A stretch of 64,000 bases of DNA, taken from assembly GCA_039621445.1 (NCBI GenBank), contig CP154954.1:54742838-54806837 (forward strand), written 5' to 3'. A model generated the notes under the pieces. The model saw nothing but the letters and a program-made list of their open reading frames with translations. It made no database searches and was not told the origin of the DNA. This DNA comes from Euglena gracilis. Its lineage: Eukaryota > Euglenida > Euglenophyceae > Euglenales. This document shows, in pieces, positions 23,147 to 32,467 of this stretch (within the stretch, counting starts at the first letter, position 1; each line of letters opens with the position of its first letter). A program made the position numbers and the translations under genes.

Positions 23147-24228
23147 CCTGGACATTCTGGAACAGGCGCTCACCCAGAGTACTGGCACAGTACTTTGGAG
23201 AGGACTGCGTGTTGGATTTCCAGCACGGCACGTCCTTTGCCTGGACGTGCACCGTATGCCACCATGTGCGGCATAACCAACCGCTTGTGCATGTGTGCAA
23301 GCGGCAGGTGCAATCCTCGTGGTTCCATCACAGGGCATATGTGCCGAACTGTGTGGCGCTCGTATGTGGCGAGTGCCTGAATGCCTGGAAGCACAGCTTG
23401 AACTACTCCTACAGTGAGAATGCTCACGACAGGGATATCCCTGCCTTGTGCATCAACTGTATAGGAGGCAAGTTCGTGCAGACTGCTGATGGAGCAGTCA
23501 CCACCATTTTCCCCCAGCACTGGGAGACACTGGAGAAGTGGAAGAAGGAGTACAAGCAGGTGGAAGGACGCCTGAAGCACTCCGACTTCAAAAAGGTAGA
23601 AAGCTACCGCCACACGGGAATGGCCCGTGAGTTCCAGATCGACGCTGGGGCAATGCGCCTCGCCGTCGAGGAACATGCCAAGGTAAGAATGCCTTACCTC
23701 TGGACTGATGGCGACTGGGAGACACAGGTTTACCCCCTGTTCTCCAAGCGTCAGCATGGCGGATACGCCTTGCCACTGTGGCCTCCTGAAGAACACGACT
23801 TGGTGGACTTCAGAGGTTGGTTGGCGGCTGTATTACGGCCCCATACCGCAAGAGCTCGGACAGCGAGGTGGATGTATGACATCAACTTCAAGCAGACCCC
23901 GGGGATGCCCCCGCAGGTGCCTGCGAATCACCCCCGGATGAATTACATCATCTGGCCGGTGATGCTGCCCAGAATTTTCTGGGAGCAGCTCCAACGGTAT
24001 CTTCAGCATCATGCTGAACGTACCAGGGAGAAGCTGCCGGATAATTGGATCAAGGACTGGGAGACCCCTTCCTTTGATGTCAACGATCCGGAGCTCAACA
24101 CCATTCGGAGTGAATCAGCTCCGCCGCGTTCCCCACGCCACCTGGAGTTGGTTAAGGACCCATTAGGGGACCCCCAACACGACTACTGGCGTGAAGTCCG
24201 CGAACGTCCAGCCGATAAAGGCAGGTAA
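23143..24228 (+). CDS. Unknown 361-residue protein with a Cys/His metal-binding N-terminus
   Basis: The ORF starts with ATG at 23,143 inside the stop codon of the protease frame and is intact to TAA. Residues 36-106 hold paired ligands: C36/C39, H50/C52, C70, C75/C78 and C103/C106, plus H40, H41 and H44. The spacing suggests a two-zinc cross-brace, but it does not match RING, PHD, B-box or zinc knuckles exactly. The rest is Trp-rich and mixed alpha/beta in appearance, with no motif I recognise. GC content and codon choice are much higher than in the gag part. It lies between protease and 3' LTR, where some LTR elements carry an accessory or captured ORF. A host gene fragment is possible. Function unknown. 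Confidence 0.6.
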   Translation: MTWTFWNRRSPRVLAQYFGEDCVLDFQHGTSFAWTCTVCHHVRHNQPLVHVCKRQVQSSWFHHRAYVPNCVALVCGECLNAWKHSLNYSYSENAHDRDIPALCINCIGGKFVQTADGAVTTIFPQHWETLEKWKKEYKQVEGRLKHSDFKKVESYRHTGMAREFQIDAGAMRLAVEEHAKVRMPYLWTDGDWETQVYPLFSKRQHGGYALPLWPPEEHDLVDFRGWLAAVLRPHTARARTARWMYDINFKQTPGMPPQVPANHPRMNYIIWPVMLPRIFWEQLQRYLQHHAERTREKLPDNWIKDWETPSFDVNDPELNTIRSESAPPRSPRHLELVKDPLGDPQHDYWREVRERPADKGR

Positions 24229-25035
24229 GGTGTCTGTCAGTGCCAATGCGGCGTCTTTCAGCCCTCGTCAGGTATTCGCCTGACACCCTGTTTGGGTATT
24301 CGCCCGAACAGCCCCTTTGAAGACCCTTTGCGGTATTCGCCGCTAGTAAGTTCCCACCGGGATGCTGCCATGTGCAGGATTCCGTGCGCATGCATGCACA
24401 CCCCTCTCCCCTCTCCCCTCTCGCGGGCGTGCGACACGCAGCGCACAGGGCCGACGGCCTCTTTTCCTTTCCCTTTCTTTTCTTTTCGGCCGTTTGAGGC
24501 CTTAAGGCTGCCAGACAGCACCATTTTTCTGGCATAAGCCAACCCTCCACTCCTCTCTACTTTCCCCCCGGGGCAAATGCTGTCGCCGGCAGTTGGTTTT
24601 GTAGAGTAGGATTGCCTTTTGCGTGGTCAGGTTTGACTGGCCATGCGCCCTGCCCAGGTTTGACTGGTCAGAGGTCCCCTCCTTCCACACCCTCCCCATG
24701 GGTTTTCCTGGAATGCCCATGGACCAACCCCCGTGCCTTTGGCACACCCAAACTGGGTGGATGGGTTTGCTTGGCAAGGAAACCTGCCAGCCCCATTTTC
24801 CCCAGTGGGCTATAATATACTATACCCCATAAGCCACCGCAAAATAGGTGAAACCATTTTGCGCGTTTTGGGCTTTTGGGTCCCCTCCTTTCCGCCCCCC
24901 CCCTTTGAGTGGACCCCTGTGCGACGGAAAGGGCCCCTGTGGATGCGCCAGGGTGCACCTCCCACAGACCAGGTCTGTGTCCGAAATCCCTGTGGCCAGA
25001 ATGCCTGGTCCAAAGGGGAAATCGGGCATAGCCCT
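24229..25035 (+). other. 3' untranslated region of element A
   Basis: About 800 bp without a convincing ORF lie between the Cys-rich ORF and the purine tract. They contain the three-hairpin cluster at 24,267-24,343, a CTCTCCC microsatellite near 24,405, two copies of AGGTTTGACTGG near 24,627 and 24,656, and a TATA-like CTATAATATACTATACC near 24,810. I see nothing else. Confidence 0.5.
24267..24343 (+). other. Three stem-loops sharing the loop TATTCG
   Basis: GTCAGG-TATTCG-CCTGAC (24,267-24,284), GTTTGGG-TATTCG-CCCGAAC (24,290-24,309, one G-T pair) and GCGG-TATTCG-CCGC (24,330-24,343) follow each other. The stems differ in sequence but each stays paired, while the loop is constant. That is the pattern of selected RNA structure or of a propagating palindromic unit. 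Confidence 0.6.
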
Positions 25036-25045
25036 GGGAGGGGGA
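25036..25045 (+). other. Polypurine tract of element A
   Basis: GGGAGGGGGA directly precedes the 3' LTR start TGTGTACC. This is the usual primer site for plus-strand synthesis by reverse transcription. Confidence 0.65.
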
Positions 25046-25357
25046 TGTGTACCAGGCGTATGCTTCTGTCCCCTTCCGTTGAGGAAGTTAGGATGGAAGC
25101 AGATCCTATTAGGATTTCCTAATGGGTGCCCCTTCTCTCTCCACAGGTGGTATTCTTATTCTGCTTGTCTTTCCTTTTCTCCGGACCGGACTTGGATTTC
25201 CAGTCCGTCCTCCCTGCATTGCTCCGTGCTTTGCTTCTTGGGAAGTGGGAAAAGGGTTTTCACTGTTACTCTGATTTTCAGTTCCCAAGTAGGTGCGCCA
25301 AGGCGAAAGCGAAGGCTTTTGGGAATTGGGAAAGGGGAATTGGGAATCAGACGTACA
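25046..25357 (+). repeat. 3' LTR of element A type, divergent from the 5' LTR
   Basis: It opens with TGTGTACCAGGC, identical to the first 12 bases of the 5' LTR, and closes with GACGTACA, the same as the 5' LTR end. Internal shared blocks include TTCTGCTTGT, GGGAAAAGGG and CTGTTACTC-like sequence. It is about 118 bp shorter and mostly different, so the two LTRs did not arise from one recent insertion. Directly after it, at 25,360, chromovirus B RT coding sequence begins. Confidence 0.65.
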
Positions 25358-27488
25358 CTGGGGACCGTGGAGAGCAGCAACCTTCCCAATAAAAAAGAAA
25401 AGCGGGAAGAGGAGACTGGTGTGCGATTACGCGCTCACCAACAAGCAGCTGCAGCCGGACAGCTACCTGCTGCCCCTCACCGAGGAGATCGTGGCCGAGC
25501 AAGCAAGATGTGGGCTGTTCAACACAGTGGACCTCCGGGATGCCTTCCATCAAGTCGCCCTTGAAGCCGAGTCCCGGCCAATCACCAACATCCAAATGCC
25601 GGGCGGCCTGTGGCAGTGGACCGTGGTCCCACAAGGGATCAATGTGGGCCCAGCACTGCTGCAACGGGACATCGATGCGACGTGTGCCGGACTGCAAAGG
25701 CACTCAAGGCCGTACTTTGATGACATCATCATCTGTACCAAAAGAAAAGTCGGCCAATCGGAAGAAGACTTCCTGAAGGCCCATGCCGCAGATGTCCGGG
25801 AGACGCTGGCAGCCCTCGAGCGCGACAAGTGGGTCTCGGACCCCAAGAAGGTCAAGCTGTTCATGCGCCGAGTGGAGTTTGTCGGCCATGTGCTGGGAGG
25901 AGGCAGAAGGTCGCCAGCCCCAGGGAAGCTGGCAGCTGTCCAGAAGTGGGAGCTGCCCAAGAACGTCTCCAGCCTCCGGGCATTTTTGGGGCTGTGCAAT
26001 TATTACAGCGGATACGTGCGAATGTTCGCCGAATATGCGGCACCGCTGCAGGAAAAGCTGAAGCTGCCCCGGGAGCTCGCCAAAGCAGGCAGCAAACACC
26101 CGGTGACATGGACCAAGGAGGAAGAGAAGGCATTCGAGCGCCTGAAGCAGGCACTCGTGGCGGACCTCGAGCTGTACCACATGGACCCCACCAAGCCGTT
26201 TGTCCTTCGGACAGATGCATCGGACTATGCGGTGGGTGCGGCGCTGGAGCAGTTCCCACTGGTGGAAGGACTCCCGTCCCTCGCGGACATCAAGCCAGGT
26301 GCCTCCATCCCCGTGGCCTTCATGAGCCGCAAGCTCACCGATGGCCAACGGCAGAAGTGGGACACCAGGGACAAGGAGACGTATGCAATCGTCTCCGCCC
26401 TGGACAAGTGGGCGCCGTACATTCTGGACAACGAGGTGCTGGTGCTGACAGACCACAAGAGCCTACAAGGGTGGTACAAAGAGCATGTCGCAGGAGTCGG
26501 CCCACAAGGCCGCCGAGCAAGGTGGCATGCAAAGCTCAACAACTTCCGGCTGGAAGTCATCCATGTGCCAGGCCAAGCAAACACCATCGGAGATGCGCTC
26601 TCAAGATGGGCATATCCCGCCAGCCAAGGCTTCAAGGACATCACCTGGCATGGCACCGATCAAGACACGAAAGAAATGCAAAAGCAAATCCAGAAGGAGA
26701 AGGAAGAGGAGAGATCGTGTCCAAAGGCCACTCACCCAATCGACACAGCCACCGAAGAAAAGCAAGTATGCATCATACGACTCAAGCACAAAACAACCGA
26801 GAACACCGAAGTGGCAGTGACCACCCGAGCACAGATGAAAAAGAACCAGCCAGCACCAACAGCCAAGGAGTCCACCGACATGGAGACGCCAAGCCCAGCA
26901 CAGCAAGACACAGCAAGACCCACCAGAGAAGCCAGCAGCATGCCAAAGAAAAACGAAAAGCCAGCAGTCCCACAGACCAGCAGCAAATCAGCCAAGGACT
27001 CAGTGGAGGACGAGGAGGACGTGGTGGAAATCACAGCACCCACAGCAGAAACACCCAAGGAAAAGGATGCCACAACATCAACCGCCGACCCAACAACCTC
27101 ATCACCCCATCTACATCCCGAAAGCTCTATCGTGCAGCCGCAACCTCCGTCATCCAGCATCCCAGCACCCTCACCATCCTCATCATCACCCAACATTCCA
27201 ACATCCTCCCCAACCACATCTGCCCCTGATCATCCCATCACCGACCCCGCAGACGCCGAGGAGGACATCGACATCTACACCATGGACTGGGGACCGCACT
27301 ACGAGAAGTGCCCCAGATGGCAAACCGTGTGGCACGACACCAAGATCGGAGACCCGTGGCCCAAGGGCTACCGGGTTGAACACAAGAGGCTCCTGAAGGA
27401 TGGGGTCTGGTGCGTGCCAACGGGCCTGGTGAGCAAGGTCCTCAGAGCACAGCTTGCCCAACGGGCCATTGGGCGGGCGAGATGCTGA
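25358..27488 (+). pseudogene. pol: Element B Pol: RT (N-truncated), RNase H, low-complexity linker
   Basis: The open frame begins upstream at 25,293, inside the LTR, but RT homology starts at 25,363. RT has KKSGKRRLVCDYALTN, VDLRDAFHQVAL and the catalytic YFDDI at 25,713-25,724. It lacks the N-terminal ~100 residues that element C has. RNase H has the first catalytic Asp in TDASDYAVGAALEQ (26,214) and a TDHKSL motif (26,451). A Thr/Pro/Ser/Lys-rich linker of about 170 residues (26,760-27,270) follows before integrase. The frame ends at 27,486 because a shift near 27,465 moves the integrase zinc motif to another frame. RT copies RNA to DNA and RNase H removes the RNA strand. Confidence 0.85.
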
Positions 27489-27781
27489 TGAAGGAGGCTC
27501 ACCGTTTCTTCCAGTTCGCCGACGAGGAGGAGGCAAAGAAGCTGGCCGAGAGGATGCAGAAAATCTGCAGCTACTGCCAAGCAGTGGAACACCCCCATCA
27601 GCCGCTGCACCTGAAAAAAACACCGACACCGGTGCCGCCCCACATCATGACCAGTGTCTGCATCGACCTGTTTGTGATGCCCGAGGTGGAGTTCGAGGGC
27701 AAGCTGTTCAATGTCGTCGCGGGCTGCGTCGACAGACACAGCGGCTGGGTGGTGGCCACGGCACACCACACGAGGGGTTGA
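27410..27781 (+). pseudogene. Element B integrase, zinc-binding part and first catalytic Asp
   Basis: From about 27,465 this frame continues integrase: GHWAGEMLMKEAHRFFQF, then CSYC at the end of the HHCC zinc motif, then the first catalytic Asp in CIDLF (27,665). It ends at a TGA at 27,779 after HHTRG, where one base appears to be missing after a G run, and the protein continues in the next frame. Compared with element C, the first His of the zinc motif falls in the broken segment. Confidence 0.75.
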
Positions 27782-28887
27782 CGGCAGCCAACGTCGCCAA
27801 GGCGATGTACCGCAAGTGGTGGTCGCCCCATGGGATCCCAAGTGTGATCACCTCGGACAGGGGGCCCCACTTCGCAGGAGCGTGGTGGCGAACGATGTGT
27901 GCCCTGCAAGGCGTGCGGCACGTTTACTCCCAAGCACACCACCACCCCGCCAACGGCAGAGCAGAGCAGATGGGGGCACAGCTGCAGAAGCAGCTGCAGC
28001 ACATCCACGAGGAGAAAGGAATTCCGTGGGTAGAAGCACTCCCCATCGCTGTCCAACGCCTCAATGACAAAGAAGGACCAAGCGGGCTATCACCATATGA
28101 AGTGCTCTATGGAAGGCACCGGCCGTATGCTGGTGTCCCCTACGAGCCACCCACCAAGGCCGAAGATGCAGTCAGCTTCTTCGAGCGGCAGAAGTTGGTG
28201 GACAAGAAAGTCGCAGACACCGTGAACCAGCTGCACCATAAAAAGACCGAGCAGTTGAACAAGCGACGCAAGGAGTTGCCACCACTGCAAGTGGGCAGCA
28301 AGGCGTGGTACCTGCGGCCAAGGGGCAGGCCAGGGGAGAAGCTGGAGAGCTACTGGCTGGGCCCATGCCGCGTGATGGAGAGGAGGAGTGAGCACGGCTA
28401 CGTGGTGGAGCTGCAGGAAGGAAGGATGCAAGAAGCACACCGGTACCAGCTGAAGGCGTACACAGAGGGCGATGAAGAGCTGGGATCACCGGTGAAGCTA
28501 TTCCACTTCAAGCAGGCCAGGTCAGATCCTCCAACGGGGATCGATGAGTGGAACGTCAAAAAAGTGGTTACCCACCGAAGAACGCCAGGAGGAGAGCTGG
28601 AGTTCAAGGTGCAGTGGGAAGGTTCCACCGAACTCACCTGGGAACCGTTGCACCATTTCTTCCACAGCTACAGTCAGCCTATCGTTGATTACTTCCAGAA
28701 GAAGCACCTGAAGGAGGATGTCATGGCCCATCTGGCCAAACACCCAACAGAGGTGTCCAGGGTGTGGCTGTCAGCAGTAGAAGGAGGACGGAGGCAAGAC
28801 AAGAAGTGGCCACTTGAGTGGGAAGAGCCCCCCACTGAGTGGACATGGGAGGAGAAGGAGCGAAGGGAGGCGAACCAGCAGCTGTGA
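27770..28887 (+). pseudogene. Element B integrase core, GPY-like module and chromodomain
   Basis: This frame gives ITSDRGPHF with the second catalytic Asp at 27,856 and the Glu at 27,964 (NGRAEQ), an exact D-x35-E spacing. A GP-C variant of the GPY/F module follows (SYWLGPCRV), then a chromodomain from EWNVKKVVTHRR (28,546) to about 28,700. Chromodomains of chromovirus integrases bind methylated histone tails and steer insertion to heterochromatin. Here the first two cage aromatics are Trp, but the third position is Ser. The ORF stops at 28,885, earlier than in element C. A Pro-rich frame past 28,814 resembles element C's extension. Confidence 0.85.
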
Positions 28888-29960
28888 GGGACAGAAGCAC
28901 CCAGAACCCCAGCGACGGGGCCGCCAGCAAGAGGAGAGACAGCAAAACCGCAGAGACAAAAACACCCCACCAGCACAAGAGAAAATGGTGAAGAGCCACC
29001 ACAGCACCCAACGAGAAACGGGAGAGACCGACACCAGCCGAGGGAACAGCAAGCCAGGAAGGGGAGAGCCCCAAAAACGCCCAAGCCCACGCATGCCAAA
29101 AGAGAGGCCCACCATAGGCGCCCGGTCGGGTCCACCTGGCCTAGACAACGGCAGAAGCGGCAACCTCAACATAGCTCCCACCTCCAGCAGCACCCTCAGC
29201 TTCCAGCTTCCCCAACCTCTCCCCACAACCCATACATCAGCTCCGTACCCCAGTGCCACCCCAATCCCGCAGCCCCGCAGTTCCCCTCACCTCAGCCTCC
29301 AACCCACCGACCCGTCTCCCACCGCACCGCACCGCAGCACACCGACCAGTCACCATGCAGCACCGCCCGAACACGTGCCCCCATGGCACGTCCCACCCCA
29401 TGCACGGTACCATGCGACCCAACGCAGCCGTGCGTGCCCGTGTGGCACCGAGCCTGAGCCTGCCTCACCCAGGTCTGACGGTTCGTACCCAGGCTTTCCA
29501 GTGACGTCCCTCGCATCCCAGGCGGGTAATGGGCTCACCACCGGAGGGACCGGCCCTAAAGGCCCGGCCGGCCCACGGTGCGACCTGGCGGACCGGACCC
29601 AGCCGGCCGCCGCCCGTTTGCCCCGGTACCCAAGCCTGAGGGGGGCAGGGGGGGAAAGCGGAAAAGCCTGCTGCCAACCTGGGGTGAGCAAGGGGGTTTG
29701 GGCAGTACCATCGTTTTGTTCAATCTGCATCGTTTACCGTATCGTTTTATCTGCATCCTGGTGCCCATCGTCAGATCTTCTCAATTCAACAGTGCAGCGC
29801 AGCTGTGGGCAGTGCGGTTCGGCGAGCAGCACAGGAGGCTGTGGTTGACCCTGTGGTGAGGGTTGACCCTGGACCGCACCTTTTCCCTGTCACTCTTTCT
29901 TTTCCTGGACCATCGAACCCCCTAACCCCGGCCTCAAGGAAGGCCACGGCACCCCGGCCC
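28888..29960 (+). other. Element B 3' region after pol
   Basis: The first part is open in another frame (28,814-29,848) and encodes a Pro/Ser/Thr-rich tail whose composition and position match the C-terminal extension of element C Pol. I read it as that extension moved out of frame. The rest holds a short duplicated phrase ATCGTTTT-ATCTGCATC near 29,710-29,760 and no recognisable gene. Confidence 0.45.
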
Positions 29961-30760
29961 AGGTGGGACGGGGCGCAAGGCAACAGCGGGGGGCAAGAGC
30001 AGGCACGCCACCCGCAGAGCATGCACACCCCAGGCGCCACGAGCGCGCACCAGCCAGCCAGGGGCAGGGTACCCCCCCCCCAGCCGGCAGACCCAAGCGC
30101 GCACCAGCCAGCCAAAGGCAGGGCACCCCCCCAAGCCAGCCAACCAGCGGGACCCCCCCCCCGAGCCAGCCCGAAAGGGGACACCCAACCAAAACCCCCC
30201 AGGTAGCCAAAAGGCCCGGGAGAGCCCAGGAGAGCCAGAGCCAAAGACAGGAGACCAGCCACCCCCACCCCCAACCGCAGGACGAGCGGGGAACCCAGAG
30301 CCAAGCAGCAAGACGAGCCCCACGACAAAGGCCCCACGAACCACGAGGGGCAAACCAGAAGCGGGGCAGACCAACGAGCCCAGAGGGGCCAAGCCAGCAA
30401 AGGGGCCCTGAGGGGGCAGGCAGGCCAGACACCCCCCAGCCCAAGAGAAGGGCAGCCCAGAGAGCGCGCACGCCCCCCCCCCAGCACAGGGAAGGGCAGC
30501 CACGCCGCGCGCACACCCCCCTACACGCAAGGCAGCCCAAGACACACAGCGAGCACGCCCCAGCGCACAAGGGGCAGGGCAGCCCAAAGCCGCGCACAAC
30601 ACGCGAGCCCCCCTCCCCAGCGCACAACGGGAGGGGACCGCACGCGCCCAAGGCAGCCCCCCCCCCCCGGGGGAACCAGACCCGGCAGACCAGGCACGCG
30701 AGAGCCCACACCGCGCGCCGGAAAAAGCACACCAGCCCCCCCCCCACGCACGAAGGGGGC
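29960..30760 (+). repeat. C/A-rich low-complexity tract of element B
   Basis: Irregular repeats of GCGCACCAGCCAGCCA with GGCAGGGCACC and C runs are clear at 30,035-30,150 and fade into C/A-rich sequence. Long antisense frames here stay open only because stop codons are rare in such DNA. Confidence 0.6.
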
Positions 30761-31195
30761 ACAAACCCCCCCAGGGGGCAGCAAAAAAAAAAAAAACAGA
30801 AGAGAACCCGCCCCCCCCCCCAGGGGGCGGCCAAAAAAAAAACCAACCGCCCCACCCCAGGGAGCGGCCAAAAAAAAAAAACCGCCCCCCCAGGGGGCGG
30901 CCAAAAAAAAAACCGCCCCCCCCCAGGGGGCGGCCAAACCCCCCCCCCGGGGGGCGGCCAAACCCCCCCCCCCAGGGGGCGGCCAAAAAAAAAACCCCCC
31001 CCCCCCCAGGGGGCGGCCAAAAAAAAAACCGCCCCCCCAGGGGGCGGCCAAAAAAAAAGCACCGCCCCCCCCAGGGGGCGGCCAAACCCCCCCCCCGGGG
31101 GGCGGCCAAACCCCCCCCCCAGGGGGGGCCAAAAAAAAACCGCCCCCCCCCCCAAGGGGGCGCCCAAAAAAAAAACCGCCCCCCCCCCCAAGGCG
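30760..31195 (+). repeat. Hairpin minisatellite GGGGGCGGCC-A(n)-CCGCCCCC
   Basis: About a dozen units of roughly 30-40 bp. Most read GGGGGCGGCC, an A run of 8-12, then CCGCC and a C run, so GGGGGCGG can pair with CCGCCCCC around a CC-A(n) loop in each unit. Some units lack the A run. Homopolymer lengths vary from unit to unit, either by slippage or by base-calling error. Confidence 0.85.
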
Positions 31196-31815
31196 CCAGG
31201 CCAGGAGCACGCACACCAGCCAGACCGACCAGCCAGACCCAGGAGGCAGCCCGCCTCTGCCACACGGAGGCCTGCCCCCAGCCGGATTGTCCGCCGCGGG
31301 CAGACGATCGAAGGGCTGTGAGCTCCAACCAGGCTTCCGTGGAGGCAAGCGGCGCGGCCCAGGCCGAGCGAGGCCCGCCCCCCCCGCCCAAGGGCGAGCC
31401 CAAGCACGCCCCCCAGGCCCGCCGGGGAGCGCACATGCCTTACCCACTCCCTGGCCGCAGCCTGCAAGTCAACCCAGACGACATCCTCACCCACCAGGCT
31501 GCCGGCGCTTCCGAACAGGGAGTGGGCGGTCGGTCGCACACCCAACCCGAGCCCACAGAGCCCCGCCCGCAGCCGGTTCCACCGCTGCGGCGGGAAGCCA
31601 CACAGCGCTCCGCGCCCGGGGCTCTGTGGAGGGACGGCGGAGCCAAAGCCGACCCCCAGGCCGAAGTTCCCTCAGAACGGCCCCATTCTTGCATCCCTCA
31701 GTTATAACGTTCCTTTCCTTTTTTTTTTGTACGTAGTGCACTCGATGCCTGGTGCGCATCGCTCCCGCCCCCCGCCGCCGGGGTAAGCCAAGGCAGGCGA
31801 GGCCGGCGCCTCGGT
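31196..31815 (+). other. Element B 3' untranslated tail before the purine tract
   Basis: GC-rich sequence without a supported gene. CCCGCCCGCAGCCGG near 31,565 and CTCTGTGGAGGG near 31,623 match phrases just before the 3' LTR of element C, which supports common descent of the two chromoviruses. A T run and GTACGTAG near 31,720 are not shared. Confidence 0.5.
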
Positions 31816-31826
31816 AGGAAGGGGAG
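31816..31826 (+). other. Polypurine tract of element B
   Basis: AGGAAGGGGAG directly precedes the 3' LTR. Element C has the same GAGGAAGGGGAG at the same place on its own strand. Confidence 0.75.
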
Positions 31827-32467
31827 TGTGGGCGGCGGCGGCCTGAGCGCATGCGCACACAAAGTAGCGGAACCCTCCGCTACTACCTGACCACCCCTTT
31901 TTTTGTATTTGCATTCCGCAGGCTCCCTTGTTTCCATGGATTCAATCTGAATTGTGCATTGGAATTCAATTGTTCAAAGTCAATTGTTCAATTCAATCAA
32001 ATTCAAAGATTTCAAAGAAACCAAAGGAAACTGCCAAAGGAGAAATTACCTTCAAGGAGATCAAAGAAAACATCAAAGAATTGGCCTACCAGGAGCGCCC
32101 CACGGCAATTTGAGAGGTACTTGCTGGATTTGGCTGGGCTAAGTGGCTATAAGGGTGGGAAGCACCCCCTGAAAACCCCTAGCACCCAGGCTTTTCCGCC
32201 CCCCCTCTGTCCCCCCTCAATTTCCCCCCCTGCGAGGGCCCACCTAAGCGGCTCCTCAGACCCCCAGAGGCATCGCAGGAGGCACCCCCCTCCACTCCGC
32301 CGCCGGGAACACTTAAAAATGGACCCCAACCCATTCCAAGCACCCACGGAGCTTCCCAGGGTCTCCGTGGGGGCTGAGCCCACCCGCGCACCTCCCCTCG
32401 CCGGATCCGTGACCCGGGACCCACCCTGCCGGAACACCAGCGAGACCGGGACCCCCCCTGGAAAACT
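31827..32467 (+). repeat. 3' LTR of element B
   Basis: About 641 bp from TGTGGGCGG to GGAAAACT, compared with 637 bp in element C. The exact start could be 31,825. Shared landmarks with the element C LTR, in order: GGCGG-CC near the start, GCAGGCTCCCT (31,918), CAATCTGAATTGTGC-like sequence, an A/C-rich block with repeated TTCAAAGA, and the end GGAAAACT versus GGGAAACT. The 216-bp satellite starts at the next base. Confidence 0.8.

Larger units (their letters stand above)
16666..25357 (+). mobile_element. Element A: composite LTR retroelement (Gag, protease, Cys-rich ORF; no RT or integrase)
   Basis: The element runs from TGTGTACCAGG, directly after satellite sequence, to GACGTACA at 25,357. 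It has a 5' LTR, a PBS two bases later, a long Gag region in several frames, a retropepsin, a Cys-rich ORF, a purine tract and a 3' LTR that starts with the same TGTGTACCAGGC. No reverse transcriptase, RNase H or integrase motif is present, so it could only move with help from another element. The LTRs are 430 and about 312 bp, alike only at the ends and in short blocks. The left flank is satellite and the right flank is chromovirus B, and no target duplication is visible. GC content rises sharply near 23,143. I infer a fusion of two related copies, by recombination or misassembly. Confidence 0.7.
25358..32467 (+). mobile_element. Element B: 5'-truncated Ty3/gypsy chromovirus
   Basis: Homology to element C begins abruptly in mid-RT at GPWRAA (25,363) and runs through RT, RNase H, integrase, chromodomain and 3' UTR to a 3' LTR ending at 32,467. 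The 5' LTR, Gag, protease and about 100 RT residues are missing at the border with element A's LTR. The right end abuts the 216-bp satellite. Two frameshifts in integrase make it non-functional as read. Confidence 0.85.

Noticed and set aside
24225-25145. Intron from CAG-GTAAGG to a pyrimidine tract with CACAG
   Set aside because: The acceptor would fall inside the 3' LTR of element A and no coherent protein continues after it.
16660-25365. Target-site duplication for element A
   Set aside because: GGTGG on the left and CTGGG on the right do not match, and the flanks are different sequences.
29890-31545. Antisense ORFs of 500-551 codons over element B's 3' region
   Set aside because: Low-complexity sequence with rare stops. 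The peptides are translated C/A and G/T runs.
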